A stretch of DNA of 46,128 nucleotides from Acidobacteriota bacterium (GCA_024641545.1 JAHECW010000022.1:1-46128); one strand, 5' to 3'; counted from the first letter of the stretch, positions 16,354-26,418 are shown. Translations and numbers: made by a program. The notes: generated from the sequence alone by a model not told the origin.

Positions 16354-18414
16354 TTACTGGCCGGCTTCGATGATGGCGGCGAGATCGTCGGCGGTGATCC
16401 CGTTGGTGAGCCTGCAGTCCGGGTTGCCGGCCGCCCTCTGACCGAAGATGTGACCCACCGCCGGTTCGAGGTCGTCGGCGTCGACAACCAGGTCGCCGTT
16501 GGCGTCGCAGGGCGCGGCCGCCACCACCTGAATGGTGGCCGAGGCCTGATCGTCGGTTGGATCGGTGTCGCACTCCCACGCGCCGACCTCCCCGGTGTTG
16601 TCCACCTGCCCGATGACGATGGGCTCGACGCCGATGGCGAGATCCCAGGCGGCGGCGGGGGCGAGGCTGGCGCCCGAGCACTCGACGCTGGCGCCGATGA
16701 GCACGCACTCGGGCGACGACAGGTCCGGTCGAAAAACCAGCGCCGACGGCAGCGCACTGCTCACCGTCACGTCCGTCGCGGTCACCTGCGAGTGATTGCT
16801 CACCCGCGCCTGATAAATGAGGTCGTGATCGACCGAGACCGGATCGCGGTCGGCCGCGACCTCGATCCCGAGTTCGGTCCCTTGGCAGACCACGTCGAGG
16901 CTGACTTCGTGCTCACCGACATCGACGGTCCAGTCGAGCAGGGACATGAGCGGCGGCAGCGTCACCGTCTTGAACCAGCCGCCGAGACTGTCGAAGGTCA
17001 GGATCCGGAATCGCTCGCCGCCCAGCGGCTGATAGGGAACGATGAGCGCGACATCGAGCTCCCCGCCGGCGCCGAGCGCCCCCGTCAGATCGAGCCGGTC
17101 GTGGCTGTCCCCCGGCGTTTCGCCGCCGACCTCGATGGCGACCCGGGTGTTGGACCCGAGATCCATCGAACCGTCGACGGTGAGGATGCCGGGCGAAAAT
17201 CCCGGGCTCAGGGTGCCCTCGAAGCTGAGCCCCGCCACCGCGGTCAGATCGAGCGTCCCCGAACCTCGGACCTGCCCCGATGACGGATTGTCGAAGAGCA
17301 CATCTTCGAGTGAGAGGCTGCCCCCGGTCTCGAGATCGAAGAAGCCGAAATTGACCACCGACATCGCGGTGCCCTCACCGGTCGAACCGAGGACCCTGAT
17401 CGACCCGCCGCCGCCGACCGTGACCGTGCCGTAGTTGGTGAAGTTCGACGGCACCTCCTGCGGACCCGTCGAACCGACGACCCTGATCGATCCGCCACCG
17501 CCGACGGTGACCGTCCCGTAATTCGTGAAGTTCGACGGAACTTCGGTGAGCCCGGCGAGATCGATCTCGAGCCCGGCGTCGGCGACCCGGATCTCGCCGT
17601 CGGCGCCGTTCTGGTGCCGCGAACCGCCGTGACCGATGCGGAGATCGGAGCCATCGACATCGATGAGCCCGCGGTTGTCGACTTCAGCAATCAGATCGGA
17701 GCGAATCCCCCGCGCCTTCGCTCCCGGGCCGCTCCTGATGACGCCACCCGCGGTGTTGACCACGGTGCCCGAGGTCACCTCCAGGGTCATCGCGACCGAG
17801 CCGATGAAGATCACCTCTCCCTGATTGTCAAACCCTGCGGTAATCACGAGATGCGCGTCGGCGCCGGTGTCCTCGTACTCGATGACGCTGCCCGGGTGCG
17901 TCGTCAGGTTCCCGGTCAGGCTCCCGGTTCCGGCGTAGCTCAGGTGACCGAACAGATCGACGTCCACCTCGACCGTCCCGCCATCGATGACGAGCTTTGA
18001 CTCGACCTCGATGGTGGTGCCGGAATCGCTGCGGAGCACCGCGCCGTCGTTGACCTTGAGCTTGGTTGCTCCGGCCAGATAGCCATATCCGTTGAGGGTG
18101 AAATCGGTGCCGACGATCTTGACCTTGGGACTCCCGCCGGCCGCGTCGATCCGGAGACCGGCGACGGTGACCGGTTCGGTGACCATCACCTGGTAGAAAC
18201 CGTCCTCGAGGATGCACGCCACGTCAGCCGGACCTGGAACACCGGGGGGGCTCCAGTGCGTGTCGTCGTGCCAACTGATGTCGGTGGTACTCGCCCCGTG
18301 GACAAAAACTTTGGTGCAGGGCTCACCCCCGGCCGCGGCCTGGGTGGAGACCAGCAGACACAGCGCCGCCAGTAACGGCGCCCTCCGCCGATATGTGAGC
18401 ACCCAGCGATTCAT
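16354..18414 (-). CDS. large secreted beta-repeat protein with DUF11-like domain and C-terminal dockerin-like repeat
   Basis: The 686-residue protein has a signal peptide (RAPLLAALCLLVSTQAAA). Residues about 45-440 are beta-solenoid-like strands rich in G, T, V and N, similar to autotransporter or pectin-lyase-like passenger repeats. Inside this, a 29-residue unit (EVPSNFTNYGTVTVGGGGSI and following) occurs twice in tandem. Residues about 540-630 match a DUF11-type surface repeat (VSVDHDLIYQARVSNHSQ, TDVTVSSALPSAL). The C-terminus, CDANGDLVVDADDLEPAVGHI to the end, has a calcium-loop and second helix like a type I dockerin. No cohesin gene is in the window. GGAG lies seven bases before the ATG. 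Likely a surface or secreted protein of unknown role. Confidence 0.75.
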   Translation of the reverse strand: MNRWVLTYRRRAPLLAALCLLVSTQAAAGGEPCTKVFVHGASTTDISWHDDTHWSPPGVPGPADVACILEDGFYQVMVTEPVTVAGLRIDAAGGSPKVKIVGTDFTLNGYGYLAGATKLKVNDGAVLRSDSGTTIEVESKLVIDGGTVEVDVDLFGHLSYAGTGSLTGNLTTHPGSVIEYEDTGADAHLVITAGFDNQGEVIFIGSVAMTLEVTSGTVVNTAGGVIRSGPGAKARGIRSDLIAEVDNRGLIDVDGSDLRIGHGGSRHQNGADGEIRVADAGLEIDLAGLTEVPSNFTNYGTVTVGGGGSIRVVGSTGPQEVPSNFTNYGTVTVGGGGSIRVLGSTGEGTAMSVVNFGFFDLETGGSLSLEDVLFDNPSSGQVRGSGTLDLTAVAGLSFEGTLSPGFSPGILTVDGSMDLGSNTRVAIEVGGETPGDSHDRLDLTGALGAGGELDVALIVPYQPLGGERFRILTFDSLGGWFKTVTLPPLMSLLDWTVDVGEHEVSLDVVCQGTELGIEVAADRDPVSVDHDLIYQARVSNHSQVTATDVTVSSALPSALVFRPDLSSPECVLIGASVECSGASLAPAAAWDLAIGVEPIVIGQVDNTGEVGAWECDTDPTDDQASATIQVVAAAPCDANGDLVVDADDLEPAVGHIFGQRAAGNPDCRLTNGITADDLAAIIEAGQ
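17381..17545 (-). repeat. tandem 87-base repeat inside the dockerin-type protein gene
   Basis: Two copies, starting at 17381 and 17468, encode nearly the same 29 residues. About ten base differences per copy are mostly at third codon positions, so the duplication is not recent and the protein sequence has been kept. Confidence 0.85.
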
Positions 18415-18462
18415 TGTTGTACTCCGTCAGGAGACCGCACCGGTCGAAACCGAATCAAACCG

Positions 18463-18471
18463 ATTATAGCA
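18463..18471 (-). promoter_or_regulatory. consensus extended -10 promoter of the dockerin-type gene
   Basis: On the minus strand TGC-TATAAT is a perfect extended -10, about 49 bases before the ATG at 18414 and just after the kinase gene's stop codon. No -35 match is obvious. A GGAG ribosome site follows in the leader. Confidence 0.6.
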
Positions 18472-18490
18472 CCGGAGTCGAATCGAACCC

Positions 18491-21400
18491 TCAGTTTCCG
18501 GCACGGGCGGTGCGATTTTCGACGACGGCGGCCTTGTCGGCCACCAGGATCCAACCGCGCGCGGTCGCGTCGTTCTTGACCTCTCCGAGGAGTCGCCTGG
18601 CCGCGTCCTCGTCGCCGGCGTCGGCCATGATCTCGGCCTTCGCCAGGCGAGCCTCGATCTCGACCCCGAAGCTCGACTGGGAACGGGCCTCCACGATGAG
18701 CGCGTCGAGGATCGCCTGCGCTTCGTCGAAACCACCACGCCGTCCGGCCAGCTTGGCCTCGTTGATCCGCAGCACCATGACCGTCACCGAGTTGGCGGAT
18801 GATTCCAGGACCCGGATTCGATCGAGAGATGCGGCCGCCTCGTCTACGCTGCCGGCCCCGAGCTGGGCCTCCGCGAGATAATTGAGCGCATCGGCTTCGA
18901 GAGCCGGTCGATTCTGCTCCGCAAGATCCGCCACCGATTGCGACAGCTCGGCGACCGCGGCCTCGTAGCTCCGCCGTCCCAACGTCGCGTCGGCCAGACT
19001 CAGGCCTGCGAGGGCGAACTCGCTCTCGACCGCGCTGCCGAACTGATGGTCGCGCCGGAGGTCGAGCGCCTCTTGGTGACGCGCCCGCGCACCCTTGAGG
19101 TCCCCCTGGGTCAAGAGCACCTCCCCGAGACCGAACAGAGCTTCGGCGAGCTGCTCGGCGTTGTCCTGAACCCGATAGAGCCCGGCCGCCTCCTCGAAGA
19201 GGCTGCGAGCGCCGTTGAGGTCACCCCGGGCGCCGTTGATCCGGGCGAGGTTCATCACGACCGCGGCTTCGGACTTGGCTTTGCCGAGCTCTCGGAACTG
19301 GGCCCGAACCTGGGTGAAACTGTCCACCGAGCTGACGAAGTCACCCGACCACATCTGGACCAGGGCGACGTTGTTGAACGCATCCGCCTCGCCGCTGGTG
19401 TTGCCGATCTCGCGTTGGAGCTCGAGGGCTTGCTCGAACACCGCCAGCGCCCCGGCGAAATCACCCTGATGGAGACGGATGCTACCGAGCAGGTTGAGAG
19501 CATCGCCCTCGATGATCCTGGCCTCGACCGCTCTCGCCGTCGTCAGACAGGTCTGGACTTCGCGTAATCCGGCCTCGACATCTCCAAGGGCGAGGTGGGT
19601 GACAGCCAGCGAATAGGCGGCGGCGGCCTCGCCGGCGGCATTGCCGGCAGCCCGCTCCAGACGACGAGCGGCATCGACTTCGGCGAGCGCCGCCTCAAGC
19701 TTTCCGATCCCTCTCAAACCCTCTCCGAGGGCGAGCCGGCCCTCGGCCTCGAGCCCGCTCGACCCGATGCGTTGACTCGCCGCGACCACGCGCTCGGCGG
19801 CCGCCGCCTGCCGGTTCGAGTCACCGATTTGACCGGCGGCATCCGCCTCCGCCAGATCGATCCGCGGATCACCGCTCAGGGGCATCGGGAGCCCCCTGAG
19901 CTCGGCCACGGTGGCGAGGGCGGCGGCGGGCATGCCGGCCCGGACCTGAGCATCGGCGAGCATGAGACCGTATTCGAGGTTGTCGGGATAGACCAGCCAC
20001 AGCGAGCGGAAGGTGTCCACGGCCTCGACCATGCGGCCGGCGAGAACCTGGTACTGACCTTCGATCCGGAGCCGGAGCTCGCGCCCGAGCCCTTCGCTGA
20101 GCTCCTTCGATCGCGCGGCTGCCTCCATCGCCTTGGTACCGTAGCCGAGTGTCGTCCAGGCGTTCGCCAGTTCGATCCAGATCAACGGTGAATCGGGTTG
20201 GGCAACGGCCGCCTGTTCGAGCCGGGTCCTCGCCCCTGCAGGGTCGAAGGAGCGCAACCGAACTACCCCCTCGGCGTAGAGCCGGGCAGCCTCCGGGTCC
20301 TTCGGAAAGGCTCCACCGACCACCGACGCGGCGGTCACATCGAGACCGAACCGGTTGCGGATCTCCGCCGCCGCGCCGATGGCGAGGCCGGCGAGATCGT
20401 CCCGCGTCCCGGTCACCGATTGAAGGATGGTGATCTCTCCGCCATCGACGTCCTGAACCCGCGAGTCGAGCCGGATCGTGGCTTCGGCCCCGTCTCCGAG
20501 CACGGCGTAGGAACCGAGCACGATCAAATCAGTCGCCAGCAGATCCCGCAGCCGAGCGAGGGTTTCAGGGCCGAGGGTCGTCACGTGGTCGATCCCGAGC
20601 TCCGCCCGCGCGTGGGCGACGCTCTCACTCGGAATGGTGCGAACCTCACCCCCGGCGCCGAGCTCGGTCGTCAGGAAATCGCTGAGCGCGGTCGAGATCC
20701 AGGCCGCGCCCGGATCGCCGGCGGTGTTCTCGAAGCCGAGCACCGCAAACGACTGTCGGAGCGCGACGGCCGGTTGGTCCTCCGGCCCCTGCCACGGCGG
20801 CCAACCGCGGATGAAAACCACGAGCGCGGCGCCGGCCGCCACCAGCGCGACGGCAACCGCAACCCACAGCGCGGGCCGCGCGACGAGCGCACGAATTCGC
20901 CGCCGAGGCATCCGTCGCGTGCCGGCGAGAACCGATGGGATCGTCTCGACATCGGCGAACCGATCCTCCGGTTCCTTGGCCAGGCAACGGAGAATGGTTC
21001 GATCCCAGCGCGGCGGGACCCCCGGGCTTCGCAGACTCGGGCTGGTCGGCGCGTCCCTCAGTTTGTTCAGGGCGACCTGAAATGCGCTCTCGCCCTCGAA
21101 GGCCTGGGCGCCGGTGAGCATCTCGTACATCACGAGGCCGAGGGAGTAGACGTCCGATGCGGTGGTCGCCGGTTTTCCCTCGATCTGCTCGGGCGACATG
21201 TAGGCGGGCGTTCCGAGGATCTCGCCCGTCGAGGTGACCGTGAGCTGGCCCTCGTCTTTGACCTGCAACCGGGCGAGACCGAAGTCTGCGATCACCACCC
21301 GGGTTCCGTCACCGTCCGGAACGAGGAAGATGTTCGACGGCTTGAGGTCGCGATGGACGATCCCTCTTCGATGGGCCGCCCCGAGCCCGGCGGTCAACTG

Positions 21401-21877
21401 TTCGACCACGCCGAAGGCCTCGGCGGGCGCCATCACCCCCTTGCCGAGCCTCGCCCTGAGCGACATGCCGCTGAGCAGCTCCATGGTGAGGAAGACGATC
21501 TCCTCCCCGGTCGGCTGCACGTGCCGGCCGAGATCGAAGATCCGGCAGACGTTCCGGTGGCTGACCTTGCGCGCGATCTGGATCTCCCTGCGGAACCGAT
21601 CGAGGGTCATGGGGTCGTTCGCCGACCTCGGTAGGATGGTCTTCAGAGCGACACGCTCCCCGAGCTCCCGGTCGTGGACCTGATAGACCTCTCCCATCCC
21701 GCCGCGGGCGAGAAAGCGCTCCACCTCGTAGCGCCCGGCCAGGATCTGTCCCGCCGAGAACCCGGGCTTGAGTCTGAACCGCCCGTCAGCATCGCCGGGT
21801 CGGACCGGGTCGACGTTGGTGAGCGTCGGATCGTCCCCGGAGCCCGATGGATCTCTGGGATCGAGGTCGTCAGCCAC
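18491..21877 (-). CDS. Ser/Thr protein kinase with TolB-like region and TPR repeats
   Basis: The 1128-residue protein has an N-terminal Hanks-type kinase: glycine loop [10 protein letters not shown] (56-65), Lys79, HRDLKPSN (175-182), DFG (198-200) and [11 protein letters not shown] single membrane segment (about 336-356) follows. Residues about 375-500 match the TolB/FlgO-like region that binds no DNA but is common behind such kinases ([27 protein letters not shown] split here by family). From about 520 to the end are at least ten TPR-like helical pairs. All kinase catalytic residues are intact. It starts with GTG 21877 overlapping the stop of the TPP-enzyme gene by eight bases, so its synthesis is coupled to that operon, which is unusual for a sensor kinase. 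Its substrate is unknown. Confidence 0.9.
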   Translation of the reverse strand: MADDLDPRDPSGSGDDPTLTNVDPVRPGDADGRFRLKPGFSAGQILAGRYEVERFLARGGMGEVYQVHDRELGERVALKTILPRSANDPMTLDRFRREIQIARKVSHRNVCRIFDLGRHVQPTGEEIVFLTMELLSGMSLRARLGKGVMAPAEAFGVVEQLTAGLGAAHRRGIVHRDLKPSNIFLVPDGDGTRVVIADFGLARLQVKDEGQLTVTSTGEILGTPAYMSPEQIEGKPATTASDVYSLGLVMYEMLTGAQAFEGESAFQVALNKLRDAPTSPSLRSPGVPPRWDRTILRCLAKEPEDRFADVETIPSVLAGTRRMPRRRIRALVARPALWVAVAVALVAAGAALVVFIRGWPPWQGPEDQPAVALRQSFAVLGFENTAGDPGAAWISTALSDFLTTELGAGGEVRTIPSESVAHARAELGIDHVTTLGPETLARLRDLLATDLIVLGSYAVLGDGAEATIRLDSRVQDVDGGEITILQSVTGTRDDLAGLAIGAAAEIRNRFGLDVTAASVVGGAFPKDPEAARLYAEGVVRLRSFDPAGARTRLEQAAVAQPDSPLIWIELANAWTTLGYGTKAMEAAARSKELSEGLGRELRLRIEGQYQVLAGRMVEAVDTFRSLWLVYPDNLEYGLMLADAQVRAGMPAAALATVAELRGLPMPLSGDPRIDLAEADAAGQIGDSNRQAAAAERVVAASQRIGSSGLEAEGRLALGEGLRGIGKLEAALAEVDAARRLERAAGNAAGEAAAAYSLAVTHLALGDVEAGLREVQTCLTTARAVEARIIEGDALNLLGSIRLHQGDFAGALAVFEQALELQREIGNTSGEADAFNNVALVQMWSGDFVSSVDSFTQVRAQFRELGKAKSEAAVVMNLARINGARGDLNGARSLFEEAAGLYRVQDNAEQLAEALFGLGEVLLTQGDLKGARARHQEALDLRRDHQFGSAVESEFALAGLSLADATLGRRSYEAAVAELSQSVADLAEQNRPALEADALNYLAEAQLGAGSVDEAAASLDRIRVLESSANSVTVMVLRINEAKLAGRRGGFDEAQAILDALIVEARSQSSFGVEIEARLAKAEIMADAGDEDAARRLLGEVKNDATARGWILVADKAAVVENRTARAGN

Positions 21878-23591
21878 TCATTCTCCTCATCAGTGCCCGG
21901 ACCAGCATTCTCAGCCGATCGCGCCAGGGGAAGCGCCAGAAATTGGTTGCCACCACGCCGCGACTGAAATAGGTCTTCTCGCTGTAGTCGATGGCGACCT
22001 CAACCATCACCGGGACGTGAGAACGAACCAGTTCCAGGGCGGCGGGGATCACCGACTCGAGTTCGGCGTCGCGGATGATTCGGAAGTACCGGCACCCGAC
22101 CGCCTCGGCCACCGACTGCACGCTGTAGTCGGGCAGAATGCTGCAGGTCTGACGGTTGAGCGGGATCTTCTGGAACTCGGCGATGAGCCCGTGCTTACCG
22201 TCCCGGAGAACGCAGATCAGCGGCGTCGCTCCGTAGGTCGCCGCAGTCAGGGCCTCGAGACCGGTCATCAGAAAGGCCCCGTCCCCGGCAAGGGTGACCA
22301 CATCGCGGTCCGGGTTGGCGAAGGCGGCGCCGATGGAGGCCGGAACCGAGTAACCCATACAGGAGAAATCGATCGGTCCGATGAAACACGCCGGGTGATC
22401 GAGTCGGAGATGCTCGGCCGCGAGAAAGGTCCCGTTACCGCTGTCCGTGGCGTAGATCGCATCATCGCTGCAGTAGCGCTGGAGGGCGGAGAAGAACGCA
22501 TCCGGCGTGACCCTGGTTTGCGATGCTGACGCCTTCCAGCCGCGGCAGACCATTTCGTGGCCGTCCGCGATCTCCCGCGCCAGGTTCTCGACCGGCCGCT
22601 GCCCTTGGATGAGCTCGGTCAGTGCGCCGAGAAACTCCTTGGCGTCCGCCGCCACCGCGAGGGTGGTCGGGACGTTCCTGCCCAGCACCTCGGGATCGAT
22701 GTCGACGTGAATCACGGTCTCGGGCGGCGAGACCCCGTACGAACCGGTGGCGACCTCGCCGAATCGGCACCCGACCGCCAGCAGACAGTCGCAGCGATCC
22801 ATGATCGCGCGCACGAAAGGCGGCGTCGTGCGGCCGATCCCGGTCCAGAGCCAGAGCGGGTGGGACTCGGGGAAGACACCTTTGCCCTGAAAGGTCGTCA
22901 CCACCGGCGCGCCGAGCTGTTCGGCAAGCGAGATCAGCTCGTGTCTTCCCGTCACCGCTCCGGCGCCGACGTAGATGGCAGCTTGTTTCGCGTCACCGAG
23001 CAGACGCGCGGCGCTTTCCACGAGATCGCGGTCGAACACCCGGTCGGGCGCCGGCTCCGGTTCCCACGACGGTTCGACGACATCCTGGGTCAGCATCAAA
23101 TAGTCGGCCGGGATCTCCACCGCCACCGGTCCCGCCGGCGCCGTGCGCGCGATCTGGAAAGCGCGGCGGATGGTGGAGTAGATCTCGGACGGGCTCTCGA
23201 TCCGCATCGCCGCTTTGGTCACCGGTCGGAGAATCGCGATCTGATCGATATCGTGCAGCTGAAACGAGGCCCCGGTGTCGCGCCGGATCCCGCAGGCCAG
23301 GACGACCAGCGGAACCTGGTCCATGAACGCCTCGGCGATCCCCGACATGCTGTGGGTCACGCCTGCTCCCGGGACAACGTTGAGCACACCCACCTGATCC
23401 GATGACCGCGAGACCCCGTCTCCCATGAAGGCGCCGGCGACTTCGGAGGTCACCAAGATCGCCTCGACCGTGGGCTCTTCGTCGATCGCGTCGTAGAGTT
23501 CGATATTGTGGGTTCCCGGAATCCCAAAGGTGAATTTGACCCCCTCGTCGGCGAGGGCGCGGGCGACGAGCTTTGAGCCGCGAAGCTTCAT
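21870..23591 (-). CDS. thiamine pyrophosphate-dependent enzyme (acetolactate synthase-like)
   Basis: The 573-residue enzyme has the three domains of the POX/ALS family: Pyr (FGIPGTHNIELYDAI, catalytic Glu in TSEVAGAFMGDG near residue 50), central FAD/Rossmann-like (AAIYVGAGA) and PP. The TPP-magnesium motif starts AGDGAFLM near 430 but ends LRDGKHG, where most relatives have NN; the Asp can still bind the metal. Reactions in this family are decarboxylation or carboligation of 2-keto acids; this one cannot be assigned from sequence. The last 25 residues are basic and could touch the membrane. It overlaps the GMC gene in ATGA and the kinase gene by eight bases, so the three are one operon. Confidence 0.85.
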   Translation of the reverse strand: MKLRGSKLVARALADEGVKFTFGIPGTHNIELYDAIDEEPTVEAILVTSEVAGAFMGDGVSRSSDQVGVLNVVPGAGVTHSMSGIAEAFMDQVPLVVLACGIRRDTGASFQLHDIDQIAILRPVTKAAMRIESPSEIYSTIRRAFQIARTAPAGPVAVEIPADYLMLTQDVVEPSWEPEPAPDRVFDRDLVESAARLLGDAKQAAIYVGAGAVTGRHELISLAEQLGAPVVTTFQGKGVFPESHPLWLWTGIGRTTPPFVRAIMDRCDCLLAVGCRFGEVATGSYGVSPPETVIHVDIDPEVLGRNVPTTLAVAADAKEFLGALTELIQGQRPVENLAREIADGHEMVCRGWKASASQTRVTPDAFFSALQRYCSDDAIYATDSGNGTFLAAEHLRLDHPACFIGPIDFSCMGYSVPASIGAAFANPDRDVVTLAGDGAFLMTGLEALTAATYGATPLICVLRDGKHGLIAEFQKIPLNRQTCSILPDYSVQSVAEAVGCRYFRIIRDAELESVIPAALELVRSHVPVMVEVAIDYSEKTYFSRGVVATNFWRFPWRDRLRMLVRALMRRMSG

Positions 23592-25090
23592 GATTGCAAC
23601 AACTCCCCCGCATGGTCGCGGATGTGCTCCGCGACCCGGTCCGCCAGTGCCATGACCGTGACATACGGATTGACCTCGGAGGATTGGGGAAAGAGCCCCG
23701 AATCAGCGACATAGAGAGCGCGGGCGCCGTGCACCCGCCCCCACCCGTCGGCCACCGAGTCCGACGCGTCGCGGCCCATTCGGCAACCACCCATGAGATG
23801 GGCGCTGGTCACCGAGATCTTGCCTGGAACGACGTTGGCGCGGGGGATCATCTCCTCCACGCGTCCGGCGTCCTTTCGGTCGATGAAGAACGAAACTCCG
23901 GCCGGGGCGTGAACCCGCTGCGCGCCGGCGGCGAAGAAGATCCTGGCGCTCGTCACCATGCTGCGGTGGAGCGAGTCGAGAACGGTCGGACCCATGGTGT
24001 AGTCGATCACCGCCTCGCCGTCACCGTCGAGGAGAACCCGATTCGAAGCCAGGGCCGGATCCATCGCCAGCACGAGGATCATCTGCAACCGCGGAAAGGC
24101 GCGCATGAGCTCGGAGTGCTCGGCGCCGAACCCGATGAGGTTTTTCGCCGTGGTGAACGGGAAGTACATGCAGGTTTCGAGGATGAACCGCTCCGATTCA
24201 CGGAACTCGTCGCAATAGAAGCTCTTGGGGTGGCCGCGAAAGTTCGAGATCTCGTGCGGATGCTCGCCGACGAGGATGAGCGCCGGGTGGAGGGTCAGAT
24301 AGCGCCCGAGCGCCGGCAGGCGATCGCCGTAACCGGATCGCAGCAACAGCGCCGATGAATTGACGGCGCCGCCGCAGACCACGATGACCCCGGCCTTGAT
24401 CCGATACTCGCCCGGTTCCCAAACCGAGGGAAGACCGAAACCCGGATCGGCCACCACCGCATCGCAGCTCGCCTCCCCGACCCTGGTCACCCTGCAGTTG
24501 GTGATCACCTCGACCCCTGCCGCCTCCGCGACGGGCAGCTGAACCCGGTGGGTGCCCTGCTTGGCGCCGTTGGGGCAGCCCATGTTGCACAGGCTCGACG
24601 AGCGGCACCCCTTGACGTTGATGGGGAACTGCTCCACGTTGTAGCCGAGCTCGAGACAGCCGGCCCGAAACAGGCGGTTGTTGTCGTTGAGTTCGGATTC
24701 ATCGAGCTTGTGGGCGTTGTTCTCGTCGAGGTACTTGGCTGACCGTTGCTGAAGATCGCCGTAATCGATGCCCGGAACATCCCAGCCTGCGACCACCTCC
24801 CCGGGGATGGTCAGCGAGGTCCCGGTGTACATGACCGTTGACCCGCCGTAGGCCTTGCCGTAGGCCATGGTCACGGTCCGGTCCCTGGTGAAGACGCCGC
24901 CGGAATCGAAGAAGATCTGCCGGGCCATCTCGACCTCACGGCCGGTGTAGGCGTCTTCGGCGAGCTTCGGTCCCCACTCCAAGACCGCGATCCGCTTACC
25001 GGCGGCGGCCAGCGGTGCGAGCTCCTTGGCCACCGCGCCGCCTCCGGCGCCGGAACCGACGATCACCACGTCGTAGTCGAGCTCACGCAC
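23588..25090 (-). CDS. GMC-family FAD-dependent oxidoreductase
   Basis: The 500-residue flavoenzyme starts with the dinucleotide-binding loop VVIVGSGAGGGAVAKELA and continues with the GMC block GKAYGGSTVMYTG. Catalytic residues are His in SAHLMGGCRMG and Asn in SSEVNPYVTVMALA near the C-terminus. The cysteine-containing CNMGCPNGAKQGTH segment is typical of long-chain alcohol oxidase and cytochrome-linked GMC dehydrogenases rather than choline or glucose oxidases. It probably oxidises a hydrophobic alcohol or a sterol-like substrate, passing electrons to the chain. It starts with GTG 25090, preceded by GGGAGGGGG. It overlaps the small-subunit gene upstream by eight bases and the TPP gene downstream by four. 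Confidence 0.9.
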   Translation of the reverse strand: MRELDYDVVIVGSGAGGGAVAKELAPLAAAGKRIAVLEWGPKLAEDAYTGREVEMARQIFFDSGGVFTRDRTVTMAYGKAYGGSTVMYTGTSLTIPGEVVAGWDVPGIDYGDLQQRSAKYLDENNAHKLDESELNDNNRLFRAGCLELGYNVEQFPINVKGCRSSSLCNMGCPNGAKQGTHRVQLPVAEAAGVEVITNCRVTRVGEASCDAVVADPGFGLPSVWEPGEYRIKAGVIVVCGGAVNSSALLLRSGYGDRLPALGRYLTLHPALILVGEHPHEISNFRGHPKSFYCDEFRESERFILETCMYFPFTTAKNLIGFGAEHSELMRAFPRLQMILVLAMDPALASNRVLLDGDGEAVIDYTMGPTVLDSLHRSMVTSARIFFAAGAQRVHAPAGVSFFIDRKDAGRVEEMIPRANVVPGKISVTSAHLMGGCRMGRDASDSVADGWGRVHGARALYVADSGLFPQSSEVNPYVTVMALADRVAEHIRDHAGELLQS

Positions 25091-25490
25091 GGCGCACCCC
25101 CTCCCGTCCGTCGAAGTCGGGGGCGTAGCCGATGGCGCTCCAGTTCTCCTCCTGGCCGTAGTAGCCCATGAAGACCAGCACCTTCAGGCCCCAGAACCCT
25201 TTCCGCAGCAGGGCCACCGGGCAGTCCTGGAAGAACCGGAGCACGGCGGTTCTCCGATCCGCGTCGAGGCGGTCGAAGCTCCGACCGAACCGAAACAGCG
25301 GCGCCATCCGAATGACCGAAAGAAAGGTCCCGAACTGCTTTCGGGTCGCGGCGTCGCGATTCTCGAGCGCTGCGTCGACGATGGCCTCCATTCTCGCGCG
25401 GCCGCCGGCGTCCAACGAGCCGACCTCCGGGGTGATGGTTTCTGCGACGACCATGAAGAACGCGGCGTGTCCGCCGGACAGGAATTTCAT
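25083..25490 (-). CDS. small partner of the GMC oxidoreductase (gluconate 2-dehydrogenase subunit 3-like)
   Basis: The 135-residue protein is helical and ends with FMGYYGQEENWSAIGYAPDFDGRE, a C-terminal pattern seen in gluconate 2-dehydrogenase subunit 3-type partners of GMC enzymes. FQDCPVALLRKGF is also typical. Such subunits bind and export or stabilise the flavin subunit. The overlap with the GMC gene supports the pairing. I place the start at the ATG at 25490 because a TACAAT box ends seven bases upstream; the ATG at 25499 overlaps that box. No twin-arginine signal is seen, so the complex may stay in the cytoplasm. The family match is by eye and moderate. Confidence 0.7.
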   Translation of the reverse strand: MKFLSGGHAAFFMVVAETITPEVGSLDAGGRARMEAIVDAALENRDAATRKQFGTFLSVIRMAPLFRFGRSFDRLDADRRTAVLRFFQDCPVALLRKGFWGLKVLVFMGYYGQEENWSAIGYAPDFDGREGVRRA

Positions 25491-25497
25491 CACTGGC

Positions 25498-25503
25498 ATT
25501 GTA
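25498..25503 (-). promoter_or_regulatory. -10 box before the GMC small-subunit gene
   Basis: TACAAT on the minus strand lies seven bases before the ATG at 25490. With no Shine-Dalgarno this implies a leaderless start and an operon promoter internal to the minus-strand run. Confidence 0.45.
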
Positions 25504-25587
25504 CAAGGGGCGCGGAGGCTTGAGGGCTTGGCGTGATCGCGGATGCTGCGACGGTCGCTGTCCCGGTCGAGGCCTCGGCGTCGATGC

Positions 25588-26418
25588 CTACCCCAGTCCG
25601 AACTTCTTACCCAAGACCCGCGCGAGCAGCTTCTTCGGCAGCATGGCCAGGGCGGGAACGAGCCGCGCGCCGCCGCCGATCTTGAGCACCGCCGGAGGGT
25701 TCGCGCTCGTCGCGGCGTCGGCAACCCGGCGGGCGAACTCCGCCGCCGGCATCGCGAGGTTCTTCGACATCGCCGCGCGCGCCTCCATGGCGGCAACCCT
25801 GTCGTGGTAGAGCGATTCCGGATTTCGGAAGCGATCGAGGCCCCTCTCCGCGGCGACAGGGAAGTTCGTCGCCACCCCACCGGCGCGGACCACCAGCACG
25901 TGGATGCCGAACGGCGCGACCTCCGGACGGAGGGCATCGGAGAGCAGGTGGAGGGCGGCCTTGCTCGCCGAGTAGGCGCCACCGAAGGGCGTGGCCAGCA
26001 GGCTCGAAACCGAGCCGATGTTGACGATGCACCCGCCGCCCGCGGCGGCCATGTGAGGAACCACCGCTTGAACGGCCGCCACCGCACCCACGACGTTGGT
26101 TTCGAGCTGCCGGCGAAGATCCGCGATCGACACCTCCGCCACCGGACCGACCAACGCGTAGCCGGCGTTGTTGACCAGGATGTCGATCCTGCCGGCCCAG
26201 CCGATGGTCTCGGCGACGGCGCGATCGATGCTTTCGGCCTCGGTGACATCGAGGGCCAGCGTCAGGCACCGATCACCGACCAGGTCGGCGAGCGAATCAG
26301 TGTTCCGGGCGGTGGCCGCCACCCGGTCACCCCGCTCGAGAAACTCCACCGCGAGGGCCCGACCGATTCCCGATGAGCAACCCGTGATGAGCACCACTCG
26401 TTGATCGTGTGGTTTCAA
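25588..26418 (-). CDS. short-chain dehydrogenase/reductase
   Basis: The 276-residue SDR has the NAD(P) loop TGCSSGIG, the NNAG motif, the catalytic Ser in NIGSVSS and the YSASK active site (GAYSASKAA). It belongs to the classical group; NADP use is suggested by Arg in ATARN after strand 2. The substrate is unknown, but lipid, sterol or retinol-like ketones and alcohols are common for this subgroup. I start it at TTG 26418: the stop codon of the hydrolase gene lies five bases before it and GGGGG is in range, giving MKPHDQRVVLITG. The longer frame into the hydrolase gene is rejected. It likely shares an operon with the hydrolase. Confidence 0.86.
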   Translation of the reverse strand: MKPHDQRVVLITGCSSGIGRALAVEFLERGDRVAATARNTDSLADLVGDRCLTLALDVTEAESIDRAVAETIGWAGRIDILVNNAGYALVGPVAEVSIADLRRQLETNVVGAVAAVQAVVPHMAAAGGGCIVNIGSVSSLLATPFGGAYSASKAALHLLSDALRPEVAPFGIHVLVVRAGGVATNFPVAAERGLDRFRNPESLYHDRVAAMEARAAMSKNLAMPAAEFARRVADAATSANPPAVLKIGGGARLVPALAMLPKKLLARVLGKKFGLG

